From Phytophthora quininea (taxonomy: Eukaryota; Oomycota; Peronosporomycetes; Peronosporales; Peronosporaceae), in contig JAAVTG010000266.1 of the NCBI GenBank assembly GCA_011947345.1, positions 1-35,234 of the forward strand: 35,234 bases of DNA, in the 5' to 3' direction. Shown piece by piece: positions 1 through 10,149 of the stretch; the stretch's first letter is position 1; each line of letters opens with the position of its first letter. The position numbers were made by a program, and so were the translations under genes. Below the pieces are notes generated by a model, which worked only from the letters and a program-made list of their open reading frames with translations, searched no databases and was not told where the DNA came from.

Positions 1-756
1 CGGCGCACGCCTGCGTGTTCGCAGACAGGTTTCCAGACACCTGTCTGGTGGCGGTCTGCCCGTGTCCTCCGCCTGCATTATGGCCCCTTCGCAGGAAGCG
101 AAGAAGCTTAGCTAAAAATGAATTTTGAGCCAACCGCGCATGCGTTTGAGCACGGCGGCGTGCGTCGTGAAGAGCAGACGCAGTGCGATTCGACCCATGC
201 CTGCTTCCACGGCCGGATTTGCGTGTTGCGCGCGTCAGCGGCGCCAGAAGACGGCCCTTCTTCCCCTCCATTTTCATCGACAACCGACACCTCGGGCGAG
301 GCGGGAACAATCCGGTGAGCGCGCGACTTTCAGCCGGTGCCGCGCTGCAGTTGTATTATATAGTTCATGGCGAGACTGTGAGCCGTGTTACGGCGACAAC
401 CGACACCCGCACGGTGGTCATTCGTGGTGGAATCGTGAACGGTTGAAGAGTGCCCCATACTAGACTATTCTAAATCGAGCAGTGTTGTCATCATCGACCT
501 GGTGTATGCAGGCTGCACGATCATCCACCGCCGCAGTAACTTGCAGGTAACCAACGTCACAAAGCAACAGTCTTTGTCTCTGAAAGGGGCGATGGCGCGT
601 GCTCGCCACCAGCACCGTCCTGGCCGACGGAAGAAACGATTCCAACCCATCCAACCGAATATGTGCCAAAACTGCTTGGCAAGAAGCATCGCGATGCCGA
701 CGGAAATCGACGCCAGGCTATCACGAGCGACAGGTACTGCTTTGGAGACGGTGGCT
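1..756. repeat. Left arm of a large inverted repeat
   Basis: Read as reverse complement, this stretch matches 1239-2001 almost base for base. The match runs from the first base of the window, so the arm may extend further left. Differences seen are mainly homopolymer lengths (A5 at 114-118 against T6 at 1878-1883; C4 at 263-266 against G5 at 1729-1733; A4 at 668-671 against T5 at 1323-1327) and a few substitutions near the inner end. No reading frame in it resembles a known protein. It may be a foldback-type transposon arm or a large MULE-like terminal repeat; family not determined. Confidence 0.9.
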
Positions 757-1238
757 ATAGCAGCGTTCTTCCTTTTCCTGCGTGTATATCACCAAGAACT
801 CTGTCACTGCAACGGCGATACACCAACATCGTGACTCCTGCATTTGTTGTGCTTTCATTGACGGTGATTAGCAAAGTACACGGTTGAATCCCTTCACCGA
901 CAAACCAGGACCTGCTACTCTTGTAAGATCATAACACTGAGACGGACAGCAACACCCTTCGATATATCACGAATTTTTTCGACATTGGTATTAAATTTCA
1001 GGACTAGCAGCGTACTGCATCAAGGTGCTAGTGCGAGACCTCGGGATCCGTGCACGATATTTTGGTTGCAAACACTACACCTGACGATCGGATTCAGGGC
1101 AGCTCCAACCACGATCAAGAATTTCCTGTATCATGGATGTTTCCTATCAAATTTGTTCAGTATTCAGTGTCCTGCCTGTATAAAAAGTGCCGCCAATGGA
1201 GCACAAACAACAGACGTGCGGGTGCTACGGGTATAGCA
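757..1238. other. Central loop between the inverted-repeat arms
   Basis: About 480 bp of AT-richer single-copy sequence separates the two arms. I see no convincing coding region: the short open frames here run into the arms and have no recognisable domain. If the whole unit is a foldback element this would be its non-coding middle section. Confidence 0.6.
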
Positions 1239-2001
1239 GCCACCGTCTTCAAAGCAGTACCCGTCGCTCGTGATAGCCTGGCGTCGATTTCCGTCGGCAT
1301 CGCGATGCTTCTTGCCAAGCAGTTTTTGGCACATATTCGGTTGGATGGGTTGGAATCGTTTCTTCCGTCGGCCAGGACGGTGCTGGTGGCGAGCACGCGC
1401 CATCGCCCCTTTCAGAGACAAAGACTGTTGCTTTGTGACGTTGGTTACCTGCAAGTTACTGCGGCGGTGGATGATCGTGCAGCCTGCATACACCAGGTCG
1501 ATGATGACAACACTGCTCGATTTAGAATAGTCTAGTATGGGGCACTCTTCAACCGTTCACGATTCCACCACGAATGACCACCGTGCGGGTGTCGGTTGTC
1601 GCCGTAACACGGCTCACAGTCTCGCCATGAACTATATAATACAACTGCAGCGCGGCACCGGCTGAAAGTCGCGCGCTCACCGGATTGTTCCCGCCTCGCC
1701 CGAGGTGTCGGTTGTCGATGAAAATGGAGGGGGAAGAAGGGCCGTCTTCTGGCGCCGCTGACGCGCGCAACACGCAAATCCGGCCGTGGAAGCAGGCATG
1801 GGTCGAATCGCACTGCGTCTGCTCTTCACGACGCACGCCGCCGTGCTCAAACGCATGCGCGGTTGGCTCAAAATTCATTTTTTAGCTAAGCTTCTTCGCT
1901 TCCTGCGAAGGGGCCATAATGCAGGCGGAGGACACGGGCGGGCCAGACCGCCACCAGACAGGTGTCTGGAAACCTGTCTGCGAACACGCAGGCGTGCGCC
2001 G
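1239..2001. repeat. Right arm of the large inverted repeat
   Basis: Reverse complement of 1-756. The homology can be followed to about 2001 only because the partner begins at window base 1. The outer end therefore cannot be placed, and no target-site duplication can be sought. A further GC-rich imperfect palindrome lies just outside, around 1999-2020. Confidence 0.9.
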
Positions 2002-2606
2002 CGGTGGTACCGCCGCCGCGTGCACCGATATAACCCTCGCGTGGCGGACGCCCGCACGGACCCGGGCGTGTGCGCGCGCGAGCGGTGGTAAGTCCCCGCG
2101 GAGCACTTGCGCTCCACGGAGGCCCTTCGCAGACAAGGTGGCGGCTTCGCTACGTGACACCCCTCCCTTTGTCCTGCCATCGACCCCGCCCATACATCCA
2201 GTGTTTGGAGCCAACGCATGACGCGCGCGGAAGCTTTGCCGCGCCTATGCACCGTGATACTTGTCGGCGATTGGCGGAGCGCGAATCACAAAGGAGTCGC
2301 TTCGTGCGCGGTGATTGGCGGAGATGCGAATATTACGCTTAAAGTGATAGCTTCGCGATACTTTCGTCGCGCTCAACTGGGCGACAAGCGTCGTGACATA
2401 CAACGGCCCTGTCAACCCGCAGAAAAACGTGTGTTCGCGCGCTCCACTTCAAAGTGCGTTTAAAATAGCTTCCCGTAAGCTACCGCATAGTGAGCGCCAG
2501 TCACGGCAGCCAACGCTAAAACTGCGGCTTGCACTTGCAGTCACAACGGATTTTTCCTCCAAGAAGCCCAAGCTCCTGATCTAACCAAGACAACACCTTT
2601 TCAACG
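2002..2606 (+). promoter_or_regulatory. Intergenic region and probable histone H1 promoter
   Basis: No gene is visible in these 600 bases. Two copies of gattggcgga followed shortly by gcgaat lie at about 2269-2287 and 2317-2335. Each carries attgg, an inverted CCAAT box, in a repeated setting, which suits a histone promoter. A pyrimidine-rich stretch precedes the start codon at 2607. The assignment to H1 is inferred from position and from the known use of CCAAT boxes in histone promoters. Confidence 0.45.
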
Positions 2607-3232
2607 ATGCCGTCCGCTCCGTCTACCAAGAAGGCCAACGCCGGCCCCGGCTACTACGACCTGATCAAGGAGGCCGTGCTCGCGCTCAAGGAGCGCTCGG
2701 GCTCGTCTCGCCACGCCATCGACAAGTTCGTGGCCGCCAAGAAGGGCGACAGCTACTCCAAGTCGCGGCTGAACATCGCACTGAAGCGCGGCGTGGAGGC
2801 CGGCAAGCTGGTGGCCGTCAAGGGCTCGTTCAAGCTGGCGGCCGACGAGAAGAAGGCTGCCAAGAAGCCGGCCAAGCCCGCCGCCGCCAAGAAGCCCGCT
2901 GCGACTGCCGCGAAGAAGGCAGCGGCCAAGAAGACCACGAAGAAGGCTGCTCCGACCAAGAAGGCCGCGCCCACGAAGAAGGCGGCGGCCAAGAAGCCTG
3001 CCGCGAAGAAGTCCACTGCTGCCAAGAAGCCTGCTGCCAAAAAGCCCGCTGCCAAGAAGACGACAGCAGCCAAGAAGCCCGCCGCCCAGAAGGCCGCAGC
3101 TAAGAAGGCGGCCCCAAGAAGCCTGCCAAAGCGGCCAAGAAGGTGACGGCCAAGAAGTCGACGACCACCAAGAAGAAAGTGGTGAAGAAGTCGGCCGCCA
3201 AGAAGGTCGCTAAGAAGCCCGCCAAGAAGTGA
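2607..3232 (+). CDS. Linker histone H1 (one-base frame break)
   Basis: Linker histone that binds nucleosomes and compacts chromatin. The N-terminal 70-80 residues form an H1/H5 winged-helix domain: GYYDLIKEAVLALKERSGSS opens it and SRLNIALKRGVEAGKLV follows. The rest is a long tail of AKKPAAKK-type repeats rich in lysine, alanine and proline, as in H1 tails. The frame stops early at 3144-3146. From about 3116 the adjacent frame carries the natural tail (KKPAKAAKKVTAKKST and onward) to TGA at 3230-3232. The switch is at a C4 run (3112-3115), and the span of 626 nt is one base short of a multiple of three. I read this as a missing C, not a real truncation. No intron. Confidence 0.9.
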
Positions 3233-3289
3233 GCGAGACCGCCGATCCGTCCTGTGCTCTAGCTAACGTTACCGTGGATTCGTGACCGC

Positions 3290-3311
3290 CGAGGCTGCCG
3301 CGGGGGCCTCG
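3290..3311 (+). other. GC-rich hairpin downstream of histone H1
   Basis: cgaggc and gcctcg form a perfect 6-bp stem around a 10-base loop, 58 bases past the H1 stop. The position recalls the 3' stem-loop of replication-dependent histone mRNAs, but the loop is 10 bases rather than 4 and the stem sequence is not the canonical one. A role in H1 mRNA 3'-end formation is only a possibility. Confidence 0.25.
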
Positions 3312-3442
3312 ACATCTCTATTCTTATTATCCGTAATGGAAAACTACAAGTATTCGCTTTTTGACGTTGCTGTTTGGGGTTGTTCGGTGGTGTCGTTGCG
3401 ATGTCAATGAGTAGGACAATGATAATGGCACTGCTGCTTGTG

Positions 3443-5703
3443 CTAGCTGAAGAGCTGTCGGCGCTGCTCCTCGATCAGGGCGTGGCTCTTGTCGAGCTTG
3501 ACCTGCAGCAGATGGAGCTCTTCCTGCAGCTCGGCGGCGGCCTGGTCCTTTCGTGCGATTGTGGCTTTGACGCGCTCGTGCAGGTTGGCCAGCGCCGTGT
3601 CATGTTCGTCCCGCAGGCTCTGGACTTGCTGCTGGAAGTGGCTCTCCATGGCGGCCTCTTTCTCGCGTAGAGCGGTGATTTCAACATCCTGCTGCTGTTG
3701 TGCGTATTCGGTATCGGTTTGAAGCGAGCTGCATCGCTTCTCGAGCTGTGCAATTGAGTCTTCGTGCTGCCGTCGCTCTTCGTGCAGACGGCGCGCCAGG
3801 TCGCTCGCTTTCTCACTTGACTGCCACACATCCTGCCCTAGAGCTTCATTCTCTCGCCGTAATTCGTCGTGCGCACGTTCCAACTTGCTCACCTTTTCGT
3901 GTAGTTCGCGGTTCTTCTCCATCCATACACCTTCGATCTCAGCTGTCTGCTTGAGCTTGCGCTCGAATTCCGTACGCTCCTGGTCGAACTTCTTCTGAGC
4001 TTTTCGCTCAGCGCGCTCCACCATTTGTCGACTCTCTTCCTGCAGCTTTTCGATCACCAGTTCAATCTTTGCGTCGCGTGTTTGCAGCATATCCTTCTCA
4101 ATCTCTTGTTTCTCTCGAGCCATCTCCTCTCGCAGTTTACTTGTCAAGTCAGCTTTAAATTGCTCGCACTCGACACTCGTCTGCCCTCGAAGAGCCATGA
4201 GATCACCTTCATACTTGCGCATGAGCTCCTGCTTTTCCTTTTGCATCTTCTCGGCCGCCGCGTGTAGTTTCTGCAGTTGCAGCTCTTTCAGTTCGTCCAT
4301 TTCCTTCGCATGTGCAAGTTTCGCAGCTCGAATCTCTGCATATAATTCGTTTCGGGTTGTTTCTGCTTCTTCCTGTAGACGTCGCCGTTGTGAACTCAGT
4401 TGCTGCTGCAGCTCTGCATCAGCAGCATCCAGACGCGTCACCAATTTTGTACGCTCCTTCTCACGCGCTTCTACTAGCTTCCGTTCGTAATCCTCCTTTA
4501 CTCTTTGCAAGGCAACCTCACGATCCTTTTCGAGCTGCAGCAGCAGCTGTCGGCGCTCCTCGCTGGCGTGTTCACGCTCCTTTTCCAGATCCGTCTTTCC
4601 TTTGGCAAGGATGAGCTGGATGTCCGGCTCCAGCGCGGCAACCGTCGACTTTTTGATCTCCTCGGTCTTCTTGACGATCCACTGATCGCGTCGAACCTTT
4701 TCCTGGACAACCCACCGCTCTTTGGCATCTTTGAGCTTCAGTTTGAAGCGCTCTGCTTCACGAGCAGCGTTAGCATTGGCCTTTGGGTTTCCGCCACCAA
4801 CTCATCGCACCGCTTTGCCAAGGCAGCCTGTCAAAGGATATCAAACAAGTAAAAGGTTAGCGCGGCGGAAACTGTCAACGGCTCAACGACGTACCTTATC
4901 CGTGACGAGGTTCTGTGCAAAGTCCATTTGCTTTTCCAGGTCCTTATCGAACTTTTGTTGCTGTGCTGCAATCTGCTGCTTCAAATTCTCTTCTGCTGTT
5001 GTCATCAGTTGCTTCGTCTTGGCGGCATCCTTTGCTCTCGCCAGCTTAAGCAGCTCGATGGTTTTCGTCTTGTCCTGCAGTCGTCGTCAAGTGAGCACCA
5101 TTTTTCTTTTCGTTTGCATCTACTAGGTCACTTACGTTTAGCTCGATCGTAATGGTGGCAAGTTTCTCCTTGATGCCGACATAGTACTGATGGCTGTTGT
5201 TGCCTTCACCACGCCGACTGACTGTCGAGCGGTTAGAGCGCGCTGGCGACCGATCTCCATAGCCAAACTCGCTACCACCGCGTCGATCCGAGTCTTCCTC
5301 CCACGCAAACTCTTTGGTTGACTTCCTAGACTCTCTTCCTGAATTTGTAGACACACGGGACGATCTGCTTGATATTGAAGGCAGTTGTCCCGCCGATTCC
5401 GTCTCCAACGCGTCTAAATAGTCGTAAATACTCGTAGCAGCGCTCCGATGGCTGGCATCACTCCCAGATCGAGAGCGGCTTGAGCGAGATTCCAGCTCAG
5501 CGCTGTCTTCTTGTGCTTGGTCGTCGTTATCCTGCTGCTGTCTGTATCTTGGGGTCGCTGGGTCGTCGAGCTGCAACTTCTTCACTCTTCTTCCCACCGT
5601 ATCCGGTAGCTAGTTAACGATGAACCATGTTAGTAAAGATTGTAGTCTAAAACCAACTACACACTCGAAAGTGCTCTTCCTCTTCTTCGTTGTTGGAGAC
5701 CAT
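3443..5703 (-). CDS. CEP131: CEP131/AZI1-like centrosomal coiled-coil protein, 4 exons
   Basis: Exons on the minus strand: 5703-5665, 5609-5136, 5074-4895 and 4827-3443. The introns start gtgtgt, gtaagt and gtacgt and end in ag. The N-terminal 160 residues are Ser/Arg-rich and disordered; the rest is coiled coil. Similarity to vertebrate CEP131 is seen in several places: ALEPDIQLILAKGKTDLEKE (human has GLEPEIQKLIAKH), DAKIELVIEKL (RDKEIELVIHRL), and near the C-terminus HERVKATIARKDQAAAELQ (HRRVKTALARKEEAVSSL). CEP131 is a centriolar-satellite/transition-zone protein needed for cilia, here presumably zoospore flagella. Exon 4 has one frame break at an AAA run (minus strand; 4782-4784), and its length is one base short of a multiple of three. 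It shares a 281-bp upstream region with the divergent dehydrogenase gene. Confidence 0.8.
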
Positions 5704-5984
5704 CCTTCTTGCTGGAACAACTAGATATCGCGATTAGTATCTGCACACCTTCTTTGGTTTGCTACTTGCATACCTGTATTCCTACCAGGCCTGTGACTTC
5801 GCTCTGCATGCCGTCTTCGCTCCATTCTCCAGAGACAACTCGAAGGTTGGTGGTTTCTCGCTCAATAATAGGGTCTTCAACCACGTCCACAACGTCTGAA
5901 ACTTCAAGTGAAAAGTGATTATGGTACACAAATGGTACACCCGCTTGAAGCTCAACCACTGTGCGATTGACCAGATCTGCCGCA
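5704..5984. promoter_or_regulatory. Divergent promoter between CEP131-like gene and acyl-CoA dehydrogenase
   Basis: The two start codons (5703 minus, 5985 plus) face away from each other across 281 bp, so this interval must hold both promoters unless 5' exons lie elsewhere. A tandem atggtacaca/atggtacacc is visible at about 5920-5941. No canonical TATA box was recognised. Confidence 0.45.
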
Positions 5985-7575
5985 ATGCTTCGTCGACTGC
6001 TGCAGCTCGGCGCCCCCGTATGCGTTTCTCTACTGGTCATGGCTTCGCTCGCTCCATGGTACGTTGCAACGCCATAAACCTCGCCGTAGTTGCTAATAGA
6101 CCAACAACAACAAATCACTGCCCTCAACAGTCGACCCAGGAGCTGGATCTGTTCACACCCACTGAAGAACATGGCGCTCTGCGAGAAATGCTGTCGAACT
6201 TCGTCAAGACCAAAGTGGACCCGCAGGTGAATTACTAACCTAAATATCTTGTAAGGACGAGGGATTTGACTTTCATTGATGGATTGCAGGCGCTGGAGCA
6301 CGATCGCGACGAGAAATTCAACCTCCTGCTGTTCCGAGAGCTGGGAGACTTGGGGCTGCTTGGCATTACGGCGCCGGAAAAGTTCGTACTTTTGCATATA
6401 TAATTTACCTCGTAGCTGTTGAAATGACGATGTAATTGGCAGGTACGGCGGGTCTGGGATGGACGCGCTTGCTGCTGTGATTGCTCACGAAGAGCTCTCT
6501 TCCAGCGACCCAGCCTTCTGCCTGTCCTTCTTGGCCCATTCCATGCTCTTCGTGAATAACGTCTCCCGAAATGCGTCGGAGGAACAGTGCTTGAAGTACT
6601 TGCCAGGAGCTTGCTCGGGGAGGAGGTGTGCGGAATGGCAATGAGCGAGCCTTCTGTCGGTACCGATGTTCTCGGCATGCGCACCGTGGCGAAGAAGTCG
6701 GACTGCGGCAAGTTCTACATTCTGAACGGAACAAAGCGAGTCAAACATGTATTTCAAGTGTGCTAATATGTCTTGGTGCGACTAACATGTTGTATCCCTA
6801 TCGTCCAGGATGTGGATCACGAACGGCGCGCTGAACGACTCTGAATTGGGCGATACGTTTTTGGTCTACGCTCGGACTGGGAACTCCGGTAAAGCCAAGC
6901 AAGACTTCTCGTCATTCATCGTCCAGAAGGGCTTCGAAGGGTTCTCTCTTGGCCAACGGATCAAGGACAAGTGCGGCATGCGTGCCTCCAACACGGCCGA
7001 GCTGGTGTTTGAGAATTGTAAGGTACCTGTTGAAAACCTTATCGGCACTGAAGGTAGTGCGGTGCTGTGCATGATGCGCAACCTCGAAATCGAGCGAGTT
7101 ACCTTGGCTGCCATGAGTCTGGGCATCGCCCGCCGGTCGCTGGAAGTCATGAGCAACTACGCCAAGGAGCGCCAGGCTTTTGGCCGTCCGCTGAACAACT
7201 TTGGTCAGATCCAGAAGAACATTGCCGAGTCGTACGCCGAGTACATGGCTGGACGTGCCTACGTGTACAACACTGCCAGGTAGGATGTCAAGTGACTGTT
7301 GTGGGAACTTCTTCTAATACGCTATGCTGCTGAGCAGGAAGTTGAAGCTGGACTCTGTGGGCAATCGAGTCGACACGGACGGCGTGAAGCTGTACTGCGG
7401 CGATATGGCCAAGCGCGTGGCCGACCGCGCCATCCAAACGTTGGGCGGTTATGGCTACGTGGGCGAGTACAACGTGGAGCGCCTCTGGCGCGACTCAAAG
7501 CTGCTGGAGATCGGTGGAGGCACCAACGAGTCGCACCACAAGAACATGGTGCAGGACCTGGTGAAGTACCTCTGA
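5985..7575 (+). CDS. Isovaleryl-CoA dehydrogenase-like acyl-CoA dehydrogenase, mitochondrial, 6 exons
   Basis: FAD enzyme oxidising a branched short acyl-CoA in the mitochondrion and passing electrons to ETF; in the isovaleryl-CoA case this is leucine breakdown. Exons: 5985-6058, 6131-6226, 6290-6381, 6443-6735, 6809-7279, 7338-7575. The first exon encodes an Arg/Leu/Ser-rich leader. Family blocks include MAMSEPSVGTDV, YILNGTKMWITNG (across the 4/5 junction) and LGGYGYVGEYNVERLWRD. The base glutamate appears to be the one in LEIERVTLAAM, the position used by isovaleryl-CoA dehydrogenase. The usual late glutamate of other family members is replaced by Gly in LEIGGGTNE. Two frame breaks, at C5 (6013-6017) and G4 (6617-6620), each equal one missing base; the exon sum is two short of a multiple of three. 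Substrate is inferred from family. Confidence 0.85.
6736..6808 (+). other. GC-AG intron in the acyl-CoA dehydrogenase gene
   Basis: The exon ends acaaa and the intron begins gcgagt rather than gtgagt. It ends cgtccag, with a ctaac branch-like motif about 25 bases upstream. Only this junction rebuilds the conserved NGTKMWITNG block in frame. The same junction, with gcgagt, is present in the second gene copy. Confidence 0.75.
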
Positions 7576-7815
7576 GTGAGAAGTTTCCTCAGCGAGACAA
7601 ATGTCAAATCCGACGGACAACATGACAGCATTTCTGTTAGCGATCTTGAGAACTAATGGATCAAAGCGTTTCTGGTTTGAGTCTGGTGTTGCAATTCGCA
7701 TCGTGCGATTATCTCCTCCTACAAACTCTGCATGCCATTCATGATTTCTTTTGCCACAAGTAGAGCTTCTGAAAAAAAAAAACTATCTATGCACTGTGCT
7801 TCCGTAGTGCGCATC

Positions 7816-9182
7816 CTACTCTGACGAGGGAGCTGGAGGCGGAGTAGCAGTCTCCGCATCGCCAACCTTCAGCCCCTCTAACGTCCGGATGAGCAATGCC
7901 TTCTCTTCGATGAACTGTGGATCCTCTGTCATAGCATGAAAAGGTTAGTCCGACAGACTCGAAGCGACAAGTTGCAAACGTACCTTTCGTGTTCTGGAAG
8001 TTTTTAAGTACGCGATCAGCTTCTCGCGATTGTTCACGAGAATCTGCGAGATGGCTTCGGGCTTCTTGGGGTTTGCCACGAACACCTTAAACACGTGGAA
8101 GGCCTCGAACTGGATGTTGGCGCTCGTGTCGCGCAGCAAGTTCATCATCATCTTTAGGTTCTCCTTCTCTCTGTAGGAGCAACAACAAAATGCACCGTTA
8201 AAACGGTCACAGTCCCGCCAATAGATCGAGTTTCTTGCGACTCACCCAATGTACTTCATCATGATGTCGAAATTGGAGCGGTCCAGCAGAATCTCACCCA
8301 GCAGCTTCAGGGACTGCCGCCGAGTGACGTAGTTGTCCGAAATCAATAGACAGTTGTACTTGGCGAACACCACGTCAAAGTTGGACGTGAAAAACGTGGC
8401 GGCCAGCGTCTTGTGGCGCGTGAACAGATCTTTAAACGTCGCGAACGCGTCCGAGCCGACTTCGAAGTTGGGCAGATGCACGTACACATCAAAGAACTTC
8501 CACAGATCGGCCGAGTACAGGATCTTGCCCGCTAGGATTTCGTGACGGATCGACTATACCACGCAAACGTCAATACAAACAGCTCGGTACCTCTTCAGTG
8601 TCTTCTCCTAGCCTACCTCGCGCAGCATGGTGCCGCAGTTGAGCGCCACCTCTGGGTTTTCGTAGCCCGCCACAAGCGCCGACAGGATCTCGGGCTTTTG
8701 CTCCACGTAGCTGACAAAGCCCGCCAAGTCACGGCGCATCAGGTTGTTGTAGACCTGCGCGAACTGCTTGCGTGCCTCGAAAGGCAGTTTGGCCAGTCCC
8801 TTGATGAGCTTGGGGACGAGTCCGCTGGTCGTCAGAAGCTCCGCCAGCTGCGCGCACTTCTCTGGTTTGGCCTCCTGCTCACCCTGTAAAGTCACGAAGA
8901 GGTTGGTGCCTTTATCGGCCCTTAAAGACTCGGCAATGTAGTAGGACGTACGTCTCCATACAGCAGCAGCTTCATCTCGCTCAGCCGTTTGGTGATTTCA
9001 TCCATGGGCTGCTGCAGAGAGTCATAGAAAGAGTCAGTGAGGGATGTCCTAACAGCAGCAGTCGGCTTGGAGCCTCACCGAGCCGTCCTTGGATGGCTTG
9101 GGCGCCTGCGAAGGGTCCGCCAGCGCTTCCTTCAGCAGCTTCACCAGTTGCTCGGGGTTTTCCGGCGCGAGAAGAGCGACAT
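7816..9182 (-). CDS. CAB39: Mo25/CAB39-like kinase scaffold protein, 6 exons
   Basis: Mo25 proteins are armadillo-like helical scaffolds that activate STRAD/LKB1 and GCK-type kinases. Exons (minus): 9182-9079, 9011-8952, 8883-8617, 8553-8246, 8170-7984, 7925-7816, with GT-AG introns. Diagnostic blocks are [45 protein letters not shown] and [17 protein letters not shown], all in Mo25 order. The whole is about 346 residues, the usual Mo25 length. Two breaks equal one missing base each: one in exon 1 just after the start (T4/G4 on plus, 9154-9161) and one near the end of exon 5 (T5, 8001-8005). After the second, the natural reading is LKNFQNTK joined to EDPQFIEEK. Start chosen as the ATG just upstream of the [13 protein letters not shown] segment. 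Confidence 0.9.
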
Positions 9183-9502
9183 GGCGGCGAGAGGTGGCAG
9201 CGGCGGCGGGAGTGATATGTAGCGGCAAGGATAAGGAAAGTGAGCTCAGTCGTTTTGGTTGAAAAAATGAGATTTGAAAATAAAATTGTTATACTTGGTG
9301 AACCGTCAAACCGTCTCGAACTGCACATGTCGTGAGGGCATTGTCCTCGTCCTCTAAGGCGTGATGCTGACAGCACAGCAAGAGGAGCTGCTCCAAGTGG
9401 TGCAGCAACCATTATACTAGTACTCTCTAGTACCAAAATACGGCCGTTAAACATTAATACTACAGTAAGATATGTGTTCTAGGATCAGCACTTCGATTCC
9501 TC
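9183..9502. other. Intergenic, no gene seen
   Basis: About 320 bases between the Mo25 start and the next weak gene. It is AT-rich around 9240-9300 and 9400-9480. It should contain the Mo25 promoter. I recognise no domain, repeat or RNA here. Confidence 0.4.
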
Positions 9503-10149
9503 TCATGCCGTGCCTTTGAAAAGGACAAACCCACAAGTTCTGAAAGCTTGAAAAGTTTGAATAGCATGTTCCTTCCCACCGCTGCAGTCCACAAAGTCGA
9601 CGTGTGCTACCGCGAGGCCGCAAAGCTTTAGCAGCTCAGGTGCCAGGTTCTTGTCCCCTTGGGGTACCCTATAATCGCCATGTGAAAATGGTCTTGTCCG
9701 GGCCAAGAAGTTGCGAGGAGTACCTGAAGACTCTCGGCAACAGACAGCATGGACCATGTCAAAGAGCACTTTGTACAGCTTTGCCCTCGGAAGCACTGCT
9801 CTGCTCCATGCTCCAGTCGGTCGCGAAGTCAATTGTACCATCTCATACCTGATACACGTACTGTAGCTATTTCGTTAGCTGAGCCCAGGGTGCCATTGTC
9901 GCGAACTGCCATGGGTCTCCGAAGCCTCGCCACTTTAGCTGGTGCCCTCAACACGTTCGCACGCTGCGAAGCTCGCCACGCCAAAGATAAACCAAGCAAG
10001 CTAAGACTTGGCCTGCCACTTCGACAGCAATGCTTGGTGAGCACAAGCGACGGGGGCGAGGCTGCAAATGACTCGCGATTTGTATGCCACGTGAGCCGGA
10101 TGGCTCCCGCCTCAAGCCACTGCGCGAAGAGACAGCATGGCCCCCTCAC
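9503..10149 (-). CDS. Unrecognised short gene, structure uncertain
   Basis: I do not recognise a family. On the minus strand an open segment ends at 9503 with the last 60 residues looking protein-like (NLAPELLKLCGLAVAHVDFV, then TFQAFRTCGFVLFKGTA). It is preceded by a plausible 57-bp intron (gtactcctcg to gattatag, about 9689-9633). Further upstream an ATG near 9912 begins MAVRDNGTLGSANEIATV and ends at a possible donor gtatga. The middle exon cannot be joined in frame without assuming another missing base. It lies head-to-head with the HIT gene. It may be a small real gene or chance open frames. Confidence 0.25.

Noticed and set aside
2753..3073. 106-codon hydrophobic minus-strand frame opposite histone H1
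   Set aside because: The Phe/Ala/Leu-rich translation is the antisense of the Lys/Ala tail repeats, not a membrane protein.
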